A DNA stretch of 64,000 nucleotides from Caldicellulosiruptor changbaiensis (GTDB lineage Bacteria; Bacillota; Thermoanaerobacteria; Caldicellulosiruptorales; Caldicellulosiruptoraceae). The notes under the pieces were generated by a model that saw only the letters and a program-made list of their open reading frames with translations, had not been told where the DNA came from and did no database searches. Shown here one piece after another: positions 43,186-52,778 of the stretch (position 1 is the first letter of the stretch; every line of letters begins with the position of its first letter). Location: NCBI RefSeq assembly GCF_003999255.1, contig NZ_CP034791.1:1342501-1406500 (forward strand), in the 5' to 3' direction. The translations under genes and the position numbers were made by a program.

Positions 43186-45948
43186 TTATTTACCTTTTAC
43201 AACCTCATAGCACCTTGGACATACATTTAAACTTTCTTCATTCTTTCCAACCATTGTATCGAATTTCCAACATCGTTCACACTTTGAACCATCAGCCTTA
43301 TAAACTTCTACTTTTATCTGGTCGCTATCGCCTTCTTCAACCTTAAGCTGAGAAACAATTAGCACTTCCTGAATAATGTCTTTGTTTTCTTCTATAAATC
43401 TTTTTATATCACCTTTTGCAAAAATCTTTACTTTGCTGTCTAAGGAACTTCCAATAAGCTTTTCATTTCTTGCAATCTCAAGCTGTTTTGCAACAATGTC
43501 TTTTATTTCAATTATTCTATTCCATTTTTCTCTCAAAGCTTCATCTTTTAATATACCTTCGTCAACCTTTGGCCAGCTTGTCAAAAACACTGATTCAGCG
43601 TCTTCTTCTTTGAAAACAATATTCTGCCAAATCTCCTCTGCTGTGAAAGACAAAATTGGTGCGATAAGTTTTGTGAGTGCAATTAATATTTCGTACATGA
43701 CTGTCTGTGCAGATCTTCTGTCAAGGCTTTCACTTTTTGATGCATAAAGTCTATCTTTGTTTATGTCAAGATACAAATTACTCATGTCAATTACACAGAA
43801 GTTATGAACAAGATGATATACCTGATTATAATCATACTCTTCGTAAGCTTTTGTGACCTTTTCAATCAACTTATACAGCCTTTGTAATGCCCACTTGTCA
43901 ATTTCTTTAAGGTTTTCATATCCTACCTTATCTGTTTTCGGATCGAAGTCATAAAGATTGCCAAGCAAGAATCTTGCTGTATTTCTTATTTTTCTATAAA
44001 TTTCTGTTAGCTGTTTTATAATATCCTTTGAAATTCTCATATCGGTTGTGTAGTCAGCTGAAACGCACCAAAGCCTTAAAATGTCTGCTCCGAACTCATT
44101 AATGATATCAAACGGTGATATCACATTGCCTTCTGACTTTGACATTTTCTTCCCTTCGCCGTCAACAACAAATCCATGTGTCAGAACAATTCTATACGGT
44201 GCTCTTCGTTTTGTTGCAACAGCTGTCAAAAGCGATGACTGGAACCATCCTCTGTACTGATCGTTTCCTTCTAAGTACATATCACATGGCCACTCTAAAT
44301 CTTCTCTGCTTTCTAAAACATAAGCATGAGAAGAACCTGAGTCAAACCACACATCCATGATGTCGGTTTCTTTTTCGAACTCGCTACAGCCACAAATAGG
44401 ACACTTTGCACCTTCTGGCAAAAGTTCTTTTACATCCTTAGAAAACCAAGCATCAGAACCTTCTTTTTCAAATATTTTTGCTATATGTTCAATTGTCTCA
44501 TCTGTTATTAGCTCTTTCCTGCAATTTTTGCAATAGAAGATTGGAATTGGCACACCCCAGATTCTCTGTCTTGAGATACACCAGTCTTGCCTGTCTGCAA
44601 TCATATTGTAAATTCTATCTCTTCCCCACTCAGGCACCCACTTGACATCATCTACAGCCTTCAGTGCCTCTTCTCTAAACCCTTTCACTGAAGCAAACCA
44701 CTGCTCAGTTGCTCTGAATATAACAGGATTTTTACATCTCCAGCAGTGAGGATACTGGTGAGTTATCTTTTCAACACCTAAAAGATGACCTGAACTTTCT
44801 AACTCCTTTGCAATTTCTTTGTTTGAGTCTTCATAAAAAAGCCCTGCAAACTTGCCAGCTTCCTGGGTTAGATATCCTTTATTGTCAACTGGAACAATTA
44901 CAGGAATATTATATCTTTGACAGACATCAAAGTCCTCTTCACCATGACCAGGTGCTGTGTGAACACAGCCAGTTCCTGCTTCCAAAGTAACATGCTCACC
45001 TAAAATTACTAAAGAGGTTCTATCCAAAAAAGGATGTTTGCATTTTACGTATTCTAAATCCTTGCCTTTAAACCTTGCAATCTCATGATATTGGTCAATT
45101 TTATTTGTCTTCATTACTCTTTCTACAAGCTCAGATGCCACAATTAAGATTTCATTCCCAACGTCAACCAAGCTGTAATCAAAATCGGCGTTTAGTGCAA
45201 TTGCTAAATTGCCTGGAAGGGTCCATGTTGTGGTTGTCCAAATTACAATGTAAACCTTTTTGCCAGATAAATTCAAGTTAGCAAACAATCCCTTATCATC
45301 TATTACCTCAAATTTTACATAGATTGAATATGTCTTGTCTTCTTGATACTCTATCTCTGCCTCGGCCAAAGCAGTCTCACATGACGGACACCAATAGACA
45401 GGTTTTAGTCCTTTATAGATATACCCTTTTTTAGCCATCTCGCCAAAAACACGAATCTGCCTTGCCTCAAACTTGGGGTCTAATGTCATGTAAGGATTTT
45501 CCCACTCGCCAAACACACCTAAGCGTTTGAACTGATTTCTTTGAATGTCAATGTAACTTAATGCAAATTCCTTACATTTCTTCCTAAATTCAACAACATC
45601 GACTTCGTGTCTATTAACCCCAAGCTTTTTTATAACCTGCTGCTCAATTGGAAGCCCGTGAGTGTCCCAACCGGGTATATAAGGTGTATAGTATCCTTGT
45701 AGTGCCTTGTATTTATTCACAATGTCTTTTAACACCTTGTTGAGAGCATGTCCCAAATGAATATCCCCGTTTGCATAAGGTGGCCCGTCATGAAGTATAA
45801 ATTTCTTTCCACCTTTATTTTTCCTTAGTATTTTTTTGAATATCTCTTTTTCTTCCCAAAACTTCAAAAACTCAGGTTCACGTTGTGCAAGATTTGCCCT
45901 CATCGGAAACTCGGTCTTTGGTAAGTTCAATGTTTGGCTCCAATCCAT
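43186..45948 (-). CDS. ileS: Isoleucyl-tRNA synthetase
   Basis: Charges tRNA-Ile. The 920-residue class I synthetase has the HIGH-type motif GDIHLGH near residue 64, KMSKS within GKKMSKSEGN near residue 600, an editing domain between them and a C-terminal zinc site (CERCW..CPRC). The start is taken as ATG 45948 (MDWSQTLNLPKTEFPMR), as in related enzymes; the ATG at 45960 directly abuts AGGGGG. It follows divIVA by about 30 nt and there is no T-box leader, so it is expressed with the division genes. Confidence 0.95.
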   Translation of the reverse strand: MDWSQTLNLPKTEFPMRANLAQREPEFLKFWEEKEIFKKILRKNKGGKKFILHDGPPYANGDIHLGHALNKVLKDIVNKYKALQGYYTPYIPGWDTHGLPIEQQVIKKLGVNRHEVDVVEFRKKCKEFALSYIDIQRNQFKRLGVFGEWENPYMTLDPKFEARQIRVFGEMAKKGYIYKGLKPVYWCPSCETALAEAEIEYQEDKTYSIYVKFEVIDDKGLFANLNLSGKKVYIVIWTTTTWTLPGNLAIALNADFDYSLVDVGNEILIVASELVERVMKTNKIDQYHEIARFKGKDLEYVKCKHPFLDRTSLVILGEHVTLEAGTGCVHTAPGHGEEDFDVCQRYNIPVIVPVDNKGYLTQEAGKFAGLFYEDSNKEIAKELESSGHLLGVEKITHQYPHCWRCKNPVIFRATEQWFASVKGFREEALKAVDDVKWVPEWGRDRIYNMIADRQDWCISRQRIWGVPIPIFYCKNCRKELITDETIEHIAKIFEKEGSDAWFSKDVKELLPEGAKCPICGCSEFEKETDIMDVWFDSGSSHAYVLESREDLEWPCDMYLEGNDQYRGWFQSSLLTAVATKRRAPYRIVLTHGFVVDGEGKKMSKSEGNVISPFDIINEFGADILRLWCVSADYTTDMRISKDIIKQLTEIYRKIRNTARFLLGNLYDFDPKTDKVGYENLKEIDKWALQRLYKLIEKVTKAYEEYDYNQVYHLVHNFCVIDMSNLYLDINKDRLYASKSESLDRRSAQTVMYEILIALTKLIAPILSFTAEEIWQNIVFKEEDAESVFLTSWPKVDEGILKDEALREKWNRIIEIKDIVAKQLEIARNEKLIGSSLDSKVKIFAKGDIKRFIEENKDIIQEVLIVSQLKVEEGDSDQIKVEVYKADGSKCERCWKFDTMVGKNEESLNVCPRCYEVVKGK

Positions 45949-45977
45949 TTTATGTTTCATCCCCCTGCAAAATTTTA

Positions 45978-46439
45978 TTAGTCATTTTGTAGTTCTTTGT
46001 CTACCATTTCAAGTGCACTGAGCTCTGTTTGAAGTAAATTCCTAAACTTATTCAAAAAAAGCTGATATCTTTTTTTAAGTTCGCCATATTCATATGTGAT
46101 TTGCAAAACCTTGCTGTTTGCCTCTTCAATAATCTTCGATGCTTTCATTTCAGCTTCTTTTATTATGCTTTCTGCCTTCTGATAGGCAACTTTCTTTATC
46201 TCCTCTGCAGTTGACTGGGCAACAATTAAGGTATTTTGCAAAGTCTCTTCGATTGTCTTGTAGTTTTGGATATTTTCGTTCAGTAGAGCAATCTTGTCTT
46301 TCAGCTCAAGATTTTCTTTGTACAGAGCTTCATAATCTTTTAATACCTGCTCTAAAAACTCTTCCACCTCTTCAACACTATAACCACCTATATACACCCT
46401 TTTAAAGGTCTTAGACTCAATGTCTTGAGGAGTTAACAT
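45978..46439 (-). CDS. divIVA: DivIVA-family cell division / pole protein
   Basis: The 153-residue protein has the membrane-binding N-terminus LTPQDIESKTFKRVYIGGYS and the EVEEFLEQVLKDYEALY helix, followed by a long coiled coil (about residues 35-150). DivIVA marks curved membrane at poles and septa. It is preceded by GGAGGT and lies in the usual cluster with sepF, ylmG and ylmH. Confidence 0.93.
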   Translation of the reverse strand: MLTPQDIESKTFKRVYIGGYSVEEVEEFLEQVLKDYEALYKENLELKDKIALLNENIQNYKTIEETLQNTLIVAQSTAEEIKKVAYQKAESIIKEAEMKASKIIEEANSKVLQITYEYGELKKRYQLFLNKFRNLLQTELSALEMVDKELQND

Positions 46440-46465
46440 AAAAGTTTTACCTCCACAATACAGAA

Positions 46466-47299
46466 TTATGAAAATCTCAAAAGCTCAATACTAATTCTTC
46501 CCTTTTTGGTGGTTGTCAATACCTTCTCTACTTTTAATCTGCCATGATGCCTGACAGAAATCAAATCGCCTTCTTTGACCTCATACGAAGGCTTATCAAT
46601 ATACACCCAGTTCACAGCAACTTTAAACTGCCTCACAAGATCACTTGCATCTTCCCTTGAAATCCCAAAACCGTGGCTTACAATGGCATCTACTCTCATG
46701 GAAGGGACACTGCATACAATTCTTTTGCCACTATTTTGTATAAATTGTGAGATATCTATATCATCTTTGTTGACAACCTCTGTTTTTATTCTATCTCTTC
46801 CTATTCTGTCTATATGTGTTGTTATAAAAAGGCTCACTTCTTCTTTTACAAATACTAAAGCTTTATTTTCTTTTACCAATATGTCTCCAATCTTGTCACG
46901 CTTGAGTCCTTGACCTATAAACGTTCCCAAAATCTGTCTGTGAGAAAGTATTGTATCTGATTTAATCAAGATTATATCAATTGGAAAATGAGAAAAGTCC
47001 GTCTCTTCTAACCTACTGTCAAAAGAAAGTGCTAACACCTTTCTTTCACTATCTTCGTATCCTCCCCATATTTGATAAAAAAGATACGGATTTTCACCTT
47101 TTAAAATTATATCAATAGCATACTTTTGTGCATATGGAGATAGAAAATCCGAATATTCAATACCACCGTAACTTCTTTCTATCAAATTTTTGACTTTTAA
47201 GATTTCATATTTGTTTTCCTCAGGAATGTAATACATTCTCCTTTTGTCGCTCCACTTCAAGAAGTTAAATTCTAAATCAATATTGCATAAAATAACCAC
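46466..47299 (-). CDS. ylmH: YlmH-like S4-domain RNA-binding protein
   Basis: RNA-binding protein found with division genes; in other Firmicutes YlmH/RqcP-type proteins act at the ribosome. An N-terminal alpha/beta region is followed by a C-terminal S4 domain (MRVDAIVSHGFGISREDASDLV..KVAVNW). The open frame begins at GTG 47299 inside ylmG. A shorter start at ATG 47236 gives a more usual N-terminus (MYYIPEENKYEIL) but its AAAGGAG is only 1-2 nt away. The true start is uncertain. Confidence 0.88.
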   Translation of the reverse strand: MVILCNIDLEFNFLKWSDKRRMYYIPEENKYEILKVKNLIERSYGGIEYSDFLSPYAQKYAIDIILKGENPYLFYQIWGGYEDSERKVLALSFDSRLEETDFSHFPIDIILIKSDTILSHRQILGTFIGQGLKRDKIGDILVKENKALVFVKEEVSLFITTHIDRIGRDRIKTEVVNKDDIDISQFIQNSGKRIVCSVPSMRVDAIVSHGFGISREDASDLVRQFKVAVNWVYIDKPSYEVKEGDLISVRHHGRLKVEKVLTTTKKGRISIELLRFS

Positions 47300-47547
47300 A
47301 AAAGTCTTCTTACAATCTCCAATAAAATAATTGCAATCAAGGGCGAAAAGTCAATAAACCCTATTCTGATGTACTTTTGAGATATTGATCTTATGGGGTC
47401 AAGTATAGGATTTACAATCATGCCAAGTACTCTTCTGTATTTGTTGTATGGGTCAACGATAACCCACGACAAAAGTGCATCTATCACAATACAAAACTCC
47501 ACAAAAGCAATTGCCTTGTCAGCAAGTCCAAATATAAATCTTATCAT
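47272..47547 (-). CDS. ylmG: YggT/YlmG-family membrane protein
   Basis: A 91-residue protein with two hydrophobic segments (residues 8-28 and 62-90) around DPYNKYRRVLGMIVNPILDPIRS, the signature of the YggT family. It is a conserved neighbour of sepF with unclear function. GGAGG is 6 nt before ATG 47547. Confidence 0.9.
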   Translation of the reverse strand: MIRFIFGLADKAIAFVEFCIVIDALLSWVIVDPYNKYRRVLGMIVNPILDPIRSISQKYIRIGFIDFSPLIAIILLEIVRRLLWLFYAILI

Positions 47548-47579
47548 CTACATCCTCCAAGCTATCAAGTAATATATTC

Positions 47580-48017
47580 CTATTTTAGCCAAGCAAATAC
47601 TCCTTTTGTTCTAAACTCTTCTTTTAACTGCTCGTCTACCTCTAAATCAATGCTTCTTGGAACAACAACAAATATCTTTTTGCTGACCTTGTGAATCTTT
47701 GCGTCAAGAACATAAACAGCCCCGCTTACAAAGTCTATTATTCTTTGTATATGGTCCTCTGCAACCTGCTCCAAGTTGAATACCACTATCTTGTTCTCTC
47801 TTAGCGCATCACAAATCTTCACAACTTCATCAAAAAGCTTAAGATTATAAACTGTAACCTCTGTCTGATTTGCTTTTCCTATTGTTACAACCTTCGGTGT
47901 TTCATGCTTTGGCTTTACGTTTTCTTCTTTTGATTTTGTACTCTCTTGTGGCTTGTCCTCCTCTTCAATCTCAATACCAATTAGATTTAAAAACTTTCTC
48001 TGAAGATTATCAAACAT
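47580..48017 (-). CDS. sepF: Cell division protein SepF
   Basis: Anchors and bundles FtsZ at the septum. The 145-residue protein starts at ATG 48017 with AAGGAGG 8 nt upstream, giving the amphipathic membrane anchor MFDNLQRKFLNLIGIE. An acidic linker leads to the SepF core (KIVVFNLEQV..RIIDFVSGAVYVLDA). It is followed by ylmG, as usual. Confidence 0.92.
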   Translation of the reverse strand: MFDNLQRKFLNLIGIEIEEEDKPQESTKSKEENVKPKHETPKVVTIGKANQTEVTVYNLKLFDEVVKICDALRENKIVVFNLEQVAEDHIQRIIDFVSGAVYVLDAKIHKVSKKIFVVVPRSIDLEVDEQLKEEFRTKGVFAWLK

Positions 48018-48030
48018 AACCAAAACCTCC

Positions 48031-48732
48031 TTAAGTTTTTGGTCTTTCACCAAATAGTTTTGTTCCTATCCTAACCAAAGTGGCACCTTCTTCAATTGCC
48101 ACTTCAAAGTCATTGCTCATGCCCATTGACAACACTTCAATTTTAACATTATTATAATTTAATTTTTTATAATTTTCAAAGATTTCTTTCATCTTTCTAA
48201 AATACTGTCTCAACTTTTTCTCATCGTCTTCAATCGGAGGAATTGTCATAAAGCCTTTTAAATTAACATACTTGCACTCGTAAATATTCTCAATTAACTC
48301 CTCAACATTATCTGGTAAAACTCCACCTTTTGATTCCTCACCACCCACATTTACCTCTATCAAAACATCTATTTTCTTAGCTGCTTTTGAACATCTCTTT
48401 TCTAACTCCTGAATCTGTTCTACTTTTTCTATAGAATGAATTAACAAGACCTTATCATAAATATACTTAATCTTGTTTGTCTGAAGTCTTCCAATAAAAT
48501 GCCACTCCAAATGAGGAAGTTCATTGTACTTTGGCAAAAATTCCTGCACGCGATTTTCCCCAAAAATCTTTATGCCAAACTCGTTTGCAAGTCTAATAGT
48601 ATTAATATCGACACCTTTTGTTGCACCAAGTAGTTTTACTTCACTTGATTTTCTTCCACTTCGCAAACAAGCTTTTTCAATCCTCTCTTGAATCTCTTCA
48701 ATGTTTTTCTTTAATTTTTCAGCGTCTATCAT
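48031..48732 (-). CDS. yggS: YggS-family pyridoxal phosphate homeostasis protein
   Basis: A 233-residue PLP-binding protein with a TIM-barrel fold and no known catalytic activity. The PLP lysine is in VKLLGATKGVD near residue 35. LEWHFIGRLQTNKIKYI, LIEVNVGGEESKGG and LSMGMSNDFEVAIEEGATLVRIG are family marks. It heads the division cluster (ylmE position). Confidence 0.92.
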   Translation of the reverse strand: MIDAEKLKKNIEEIQERIEKACLRSGRKSSEVKLLGATKGVDINTIRLANEFGIKIFGENRVQEFLPKYNELPHLEWHFIGRLQTNKIKYIYDKVLLIHSIEKVEQIQELEKRCSKAAKKIDVLIEVNVGGEESKGGVLPDNVEELIENIYECKYVNLKGFMTIPPIEDDEKKLRQYFRKMKEIFENYKKLNYNNVKIEVLSMGMSNDFEVAIEEGATLVRIGTKLFGERPKT

Positions 48733-48748
48733 GAGTTCTCACCCATTT

Positions 48749-49900
48749 TCATTCAAATCTAATCTTCCCAAAATAACCACCTGCACCAAATTTTATGCTA
48801 TAATGTCCTTTAATGTAACGCTTTAACTTTTCCAAAATACTATCACCAACAAAATATTTTAGCTTTTCATAGCTTTGATCATCATATAAAGCCTTTACAA
48901 AGTTTACTTCTGTTTTGAATATCTCAATTATCTTCTTTCTTGTTTTATCTCCAAATCCCTCAACCAATTCGAATGGGAATGTATAAAAATATGGCGGTTT
49001 TTGGCTATCCATTTCACTTTTTTTGAGCATGGAAATTCTGTCTTCAACACCTAATACTATATTATCTTTCCCACAAAAAGGACATGTAGGTCGATTTTCT
49101 TTGATGTTAAATGAAAGATTGCAGCTTTTACAATATGATTTGTGGTATTTACCAAGCCGCGGATTTATACCATAGTTTACAACAACCCTATTTTCTTTTA
49201 TGCTCTTTAGCACCTCGTTTGCAGAAAGATTTAGAATCTCAATTTCATTAAATTCTCTTGCTATGTTCTTTAAAGAGTGTGCATCAGAGTTTGACAAAAG
49301 AGTTCTATTTTGTGTATCAAAAATGTCTTGTACCATGTATGAATCAGCCGAAAGACCAAGCTCAATTGTATGAATTTCAAGTCTTTTGAATACCTCTTCA
49401 ATAGCAAAGGCTGCAGAATAAAAACCTTTATAAGGTGTAAATGCATGTGCTGGTACAACAAAAAGCTCAAAATCCTTTGCAATCTTTTCAAAATCTTCAA
49501 TGTTTCCTTTGAAAACAGGACAGCTAAACTTAAGCTGATTAAAATACCTTTTACTTTGTTTTTTGAAATTGATTAGCTTATCAATACTTTCAAAAAAAAT
49601 GAGGCAATGAAAATCATTTGAGTTATATCTCAGTTCAATCTCTGCAGCAGGAATAATCAAAATATTCTCATAATACAAATTATTATCTTTGAGGAGTATT
49701 CTTCCACAATCTATTAGACTTTCTACTTCAGAAATTACATCATCACACAACAAATCAACAATTCCAATTACGTCTAACCCCTTTTCCTCTCTTGACACCT
49801 TTAAAATATTTTCAATTGTAAGCTCCTTTGAGGATGGTATTTTTATGTATCTTCCATTTGAAAAACCAATATGCACGTGAAGGTCAGCATAGACTTTCAT
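48749..49900 (-). CDS. Endonuclease Q-like PHP-domain protein
   Basis: The 383-residue protein has an N-terminal PHP domain with metal ligands in DLHVHIGFSNG, IPAAEIELR, VPAHAFTPYKG and SNSDAHS. A zinc finger (CKSC..CPFC, about residues 256-279) and a C-terminal helical part (VEGFGDKTRKKIIEIF) follow. This order matches endonuclease Q of Thermococcales and its bacterial relatives (TIGR00375 type), which nick DNA next to deaminated bases. That activity is inferred from layout. It overlaps the Nudix gene by 4 nt. Confidence 0.78.
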   Translation of the reverse strand: MKVYADLHVHIGFSNGRYIKIPSSKELTIENILKVSREEKGLDVIGIVDLLCDDVISEVESLIDCGRILLKDNNLYYENILIIPAAEIELRYNSNDFHCLIFFESIDKLINFKKQSKRYFNQLKFSCPVFKGNIEDFEKIAKDFELFVVPAHAFTPYKGFYSAAFAIEEVFKRLEIHTIELGLSADSYMVQDIFDTQNRTLLSNSDAHSLKNIAREFNEIEILNLSANEVLKSIKENRVVVNYGINPRLGKYHKSYCKSCNLSFNIKENRPTCPFCGKDNIVLGVEDRISMLKKSEMDSQKPPYFYTFPFELVEGFGDKTRKKIIEIFKTEVNFVKALYDDQSYEKLKYFVGDSILEKLKRYIKGHYSIKFGAGGYFGKIRFE

Positions 49901-50448
49901 CCTTTATACTCTTGCTCCTCTAAAAACATTTTGGCAAAAAGCAGGCCAATTATTGTCTTTGCATCTTTAATTTCACCATTTTTAACCATCAAAATAGCTT
50001 CATCTAAGCTAACTTTAAAAACCTCAACAAATTCATCAAGGTCTGTGTGCGAACTGCCTTGAGAAAGTCCTCTTGCTAAATAAACATGTATAACCTCATT
50101 TGAAAATCCAGGAGTTGTATAGATTTCTGTGAGTTTTATAAACTCTTGTGCTCTAAAGCCTGTCTCTTCCTCAAGCTCTCTTTTTGCACAGCTAAGCGGG
50201 TCTTCATTTTTGTCAAGCTTTCCAGCAGGAAGTTCTATTATAACCTTTTCAATTGGTTTTCTGAACTGTTTGATTAGCACAACATTATTTTCTTGGTCTA
50301 CTGGTACAACAACTGCTGCACCTGAATGCAGGACAATTGCCCTCTGAGAAGTTTTCCCATCCGGAAGTAAAACCTTGTCCACCTTTAAGCTAATGAATGA
50401 ACCATCATAAATGAGTTTAGATTCTATCGTCTTTTCATAAAGGTCCAT
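49897..50448 (-). CDS. nudF: Nudix hydrolase, ADP-ribose pyrophosphatase type
   Basis: Likely hydrolyses ADP-ribose. The 183-residue protein has the Nudix box GKLDKNEDPLSCAKRELEEETGF at about residues 87-109 and the ADP-ribose pyrophosphatase-like flank TPGFSNEVIHVYLA. It sits in a tight minus-strand run with the DUF3866-like and endonuclease Q-like genes. Confidence 0.88.
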   Translation of the reverse strand: MDLYEKTIESKLIYDGSFISLKVDKVLLPDGKTSQRAIVLHSGAAVVVPVDQENNVVLIKQFRKPIEKVIIELPAGKLDKNEDPLSCAKRELEEETGFRAQEFIKLTEIYTTPGFSNEVIHVYLARGLSQGSSHTDLDEFVEVFKVSLDEAILMVKNGEIKDAKTIIGLLFAKMFLEEQEYKG

Positions 50449-50456
50449 TTTCTACT

Positions 50457-51509
50457 TCATCTCCTTTGTAATTTTCTCAAGATATATTCTGCAGTGGCAA
50501 AAAGCTGTAGAAAATACTCCCTATCCTCTTCAAAACCTCTTCCCATTGTTTTTAGCAGAGGCTTGTACTTTACAATTATATTATCGTCAATCTCATTTAT
50601 ATGTGTTAAGCTGTGTTTTGTTCTGTAGTTGTTCAAAATCTTAAAAACCTTGGTAAAGAAAAGCTTGTCTTCAAATTCGAAAATAGGAATCTCTACAGAG
50701 GAATTTACATAACTTAGTATTGTAAGTGAATGATGGCTTATGAACTTATGTCTTTCTCTGCTCTCACTTTTAGAAACTCTTACAGGAAAAACAACTTTTC
50801 CACCAAACCTCGATATATCCTCAATCACATTTACAGCCTTATATGCACTGAACCCAAACTTTGTCCCTGTACCTACAATCCCAGGAAGTGGTGATATAAT
50901 TGCAACTTGAGTATCCAAACTTTGGGAAAATATAAGGGAATTTATCTCATTTATACACTCAAAATCTCCATTGAACGCCTCTTGGCATGTTATTATATAA
51001 TCAACAAAGTGGTTTTCTTTTAAAAATGTCAAATTGTTAGAAAGCTTTGCATTCAGCATTCCCCAGTCATTTATTATTGTTGTAATTTTTATATTCCTAT
51101 CAAATTCTTTAAGATAAAGACAAACTGGTAAAAGCATGCTATGAAGCTCACATACTACGATAATCAAATTATTAAAATTTGGTATTCTATTAAAAAGATA
51201 AGGATTTTTTTCTTCCTCAGTCAGTACTGAAAACTGCAATGGCGTGTACCGAAGTTTCATAATGTGCCCTTTTGAAAGATTACAAAATGAATCAGTAGGC
51301 AGGATATAATCATATCCGCCACTTCCAAGTTTTAACTTTCTTGCTGTGGTGTTTACTAAAACCTCTTGCCCTATAACAACTTTTTTATTTATATCCAAGA
51401 AATTTATTGCAAGAAAGACATCTTTGTCTTCATATTCAACCTCAACCACCTGGTAACCATTTGCAAGCTCACATTCTCTTTTCACAATCCCTTTTTTTAT
51501 CTCAAACAC
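50457..51509 (-). CDS. DUF3866-like protein
   Basis: The 350-residue soluble protein begins with a small beta domain (KGIVKRECELANGYQVVEVE) and has a Rossmann-like middle (IVVCELHSMLLPVCLYLKEF). GSGGYDYILPTD and PGIVGTGTKFGFSAYKAV are distinctive blocks. I associate it with the DUF3866 family of Firmicutes and Actinobacteria; no function is known. It is linked with Nudix and rnhA genes, which hints at nucleotide or DNA metabolism but proves nothing. Confidence 0.7.
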   Translation of the reverse strand: MFEIKKGIVKRECELANGYQVVEVEYEDKDVFLAINFLDINKKVVIGQEVLVNTTARKLKLGSGGYDYILPTDSFCNLSKGHIMKLRYTPLQFSVLTEEEKNPYLFNRIPNFNNLIIVVCELHSMLLPVCLYLKEFDRNIKITTIINDWGMLNAKLSNNLTFLKENHFVDYIITCQEAFNGDFECINEINSLIFSQSLDTQVAIISPLPGIVGTGTKFGFSAYKAVNVIEDISRFGGKVVFPVRVSKSESRERHKFISHHSLTILSYVNSSVEIPIFEFEDKLFFTKVFKILNNYRTKHSLTHINEIDDNIIVKYKPLLKTMGRGFEEDREYFLQLFATAEYILRKLQRR

Positions 51510-51537
51510 CTTTTTTGTCTTCCCCTTTTTTGTAAAA

Positions 51538-51975
51538 TCATCTCTTCTCTTTAATCATACTTCTTGCAATCTCATCACACATGTTATTTAGTGTATCTGT
51601 GCTGTGACCTTTTACTTTTTCGAACTTTATATTGTGTATTTTAAGAAGCTCAATCAGCTCTTGCCACAAATCAATGTTTTTTACCTCTTCCTTTTCGGAG
51701 GTTCTCCAATTGTTTTTCTGCCATTTTTCAATCCAGTTTTGATTGATAGCATTTACAATATATGCAGAGTCAGTATAAACTGTAACTTTGCAAGGCTCTT
51801 TGAGAACCTTCAATCCTTCAATTATGGCTTTTAGCTCCATCCTATTGTTGGTAGTGTTTTCTTCAAAACCTTTTAATACCTTTTTAATACCTTTGTAAAT
51901 CAGTATAGCACACCATCCACCAGGTCCGGGGTTTTTGCTGCAGGCTCCGTCTGTGTATATTACAACTTCTTTCAT
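51538..51975 (-). CDS. rnhA: Ribonuclease HI
   Basis: Cuts RNA in RNA-DNA hybrids. The 145 residues show all four acidic active-site positions: IYTDGACSKNPGPGGW, NNRMELKAIIEGL, VTVYTDSAYIV and MCDEIA, plus VKGHSTD. The start is ATG 51975; the GTG at 51987 overlaps the ribosome binding site. Confidence 0.93.
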   Translation of the reverse strand: MKEVVIYTDGACSKNPGPGGWCAILIYKGIKKVLKGFEENTTNNRMELKAIIEGLKVLKEPCKVTVYTDSAYIVNAINQNWIEKWQKNNWRTSEKEEVKNIDLWQELIELLKIHNIKFEKVKGHSTDTLNNMCDEIARSMIKEKR

Positions 51976-51989
51976 CTTTTTTCTCACAC

Positions 51990-52772
51990 CTATAAAATAC
52001 TTTTAGACCTCTCATAAGCTTTAATGATACCATCAATAATGGCACCCTTTAAAGCCCTTCTTTCAAATTCAACAAGTCCTTCAATCGTGGTACCACCTGG
52101 AGATGTAACCATATCCTTTACCTGGTAAGTAGTTAACATATTATTTTTCATGTTAACTACTGTACCATAAAAAAGTTTTAGAACAAGGTCATAGCTTTCT
52201 TGCTTAGAAAATCCGAGCTTTACTGCTGCGTCTATATAGCTTTCAACAAAGTGTGCGACAAATGCAGGACCACTTCCAAAGAGTGCTGTGATTGCATCCA
52301 TAAATTTTTCATCAACAACTATCACTGCTCCCATACTCTTAAAAAGCTCTGTAACTTTATCTTTTTCCTCCTGCAAAACACTTTCTGAAAAGCAAACGCC
52401 CAAAATGCCCTCTTCAACATTTATATTTATATTTGGCATAACTCTGACAATCTTCTTATTACCAACTACATCTTTTATTCTTTCAACCGAAATTCCTGCT
52501 GCAATGGATACAATAATCTTATCCCCTACCACATCTTTTATTTTTCTTAAGACATTGAATATGTCTTTTGGCTTTACTGCAATTATTATTATATCACAGT
52601 TTAAAACAACTTCATTTTCACTCATCAGTTTCGTTACACCATAGAGCTCATTAAACTTCTCTGCCTTTGTCTCATCAACATCATAGCAGAACATCTGGTG
52701 TTTTTGTGTTTTTGTTATTGAACATGCAATTGAACTTGCCATATTGCCACAGCCTATTATTCCTATCTTCAA
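51990..52772 (-). CDS. proC: Pyrroline-5-carboxylate reductase
   Basis: Last step of proline synthesis. The 260-residue protein has the NADPH motif IGIIGCGNMASSI at the N-terminus, VRVMPNININVEEG near residue 112 and the C-terminal active-site region MVTSPGGTTIEGL. It lies directly after the SpoVB-like gene (6-nt gap). Confidence 0.93.
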   Translation of the reverse strand: MKIGIIGCGNMASSIACSITKTQKHQMFCYDVDETKAEKFNELYGVTKLMSENEVVLNCDIIIIAVKPKDIFNVLRKIKDVVGDKIIVSIAAGISVERIKDVVGNKKIVRVMPNININVEEGILGVCFSESVLQEEKDKVTELFKSMGAVIVVDEKFMDAITALFGSGPAFVAHFVESYIDAAVKLGFSKQESYDLVLKLFYGTVVNMKNNMLTTYQVKDMVTSPGGTTIEGLVEFERRALKGAIIDGIIKAYERSKSIL

Positions 52773-52778
52773 TTTACC

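Noticed and set aside
45949-45977. T-box riboswitch before ileS
   Set aside because: Only about 30 nt separate divIVA and ileS, and there is no room for a T-box. The alaS leader (about 70 nt) is also too short.
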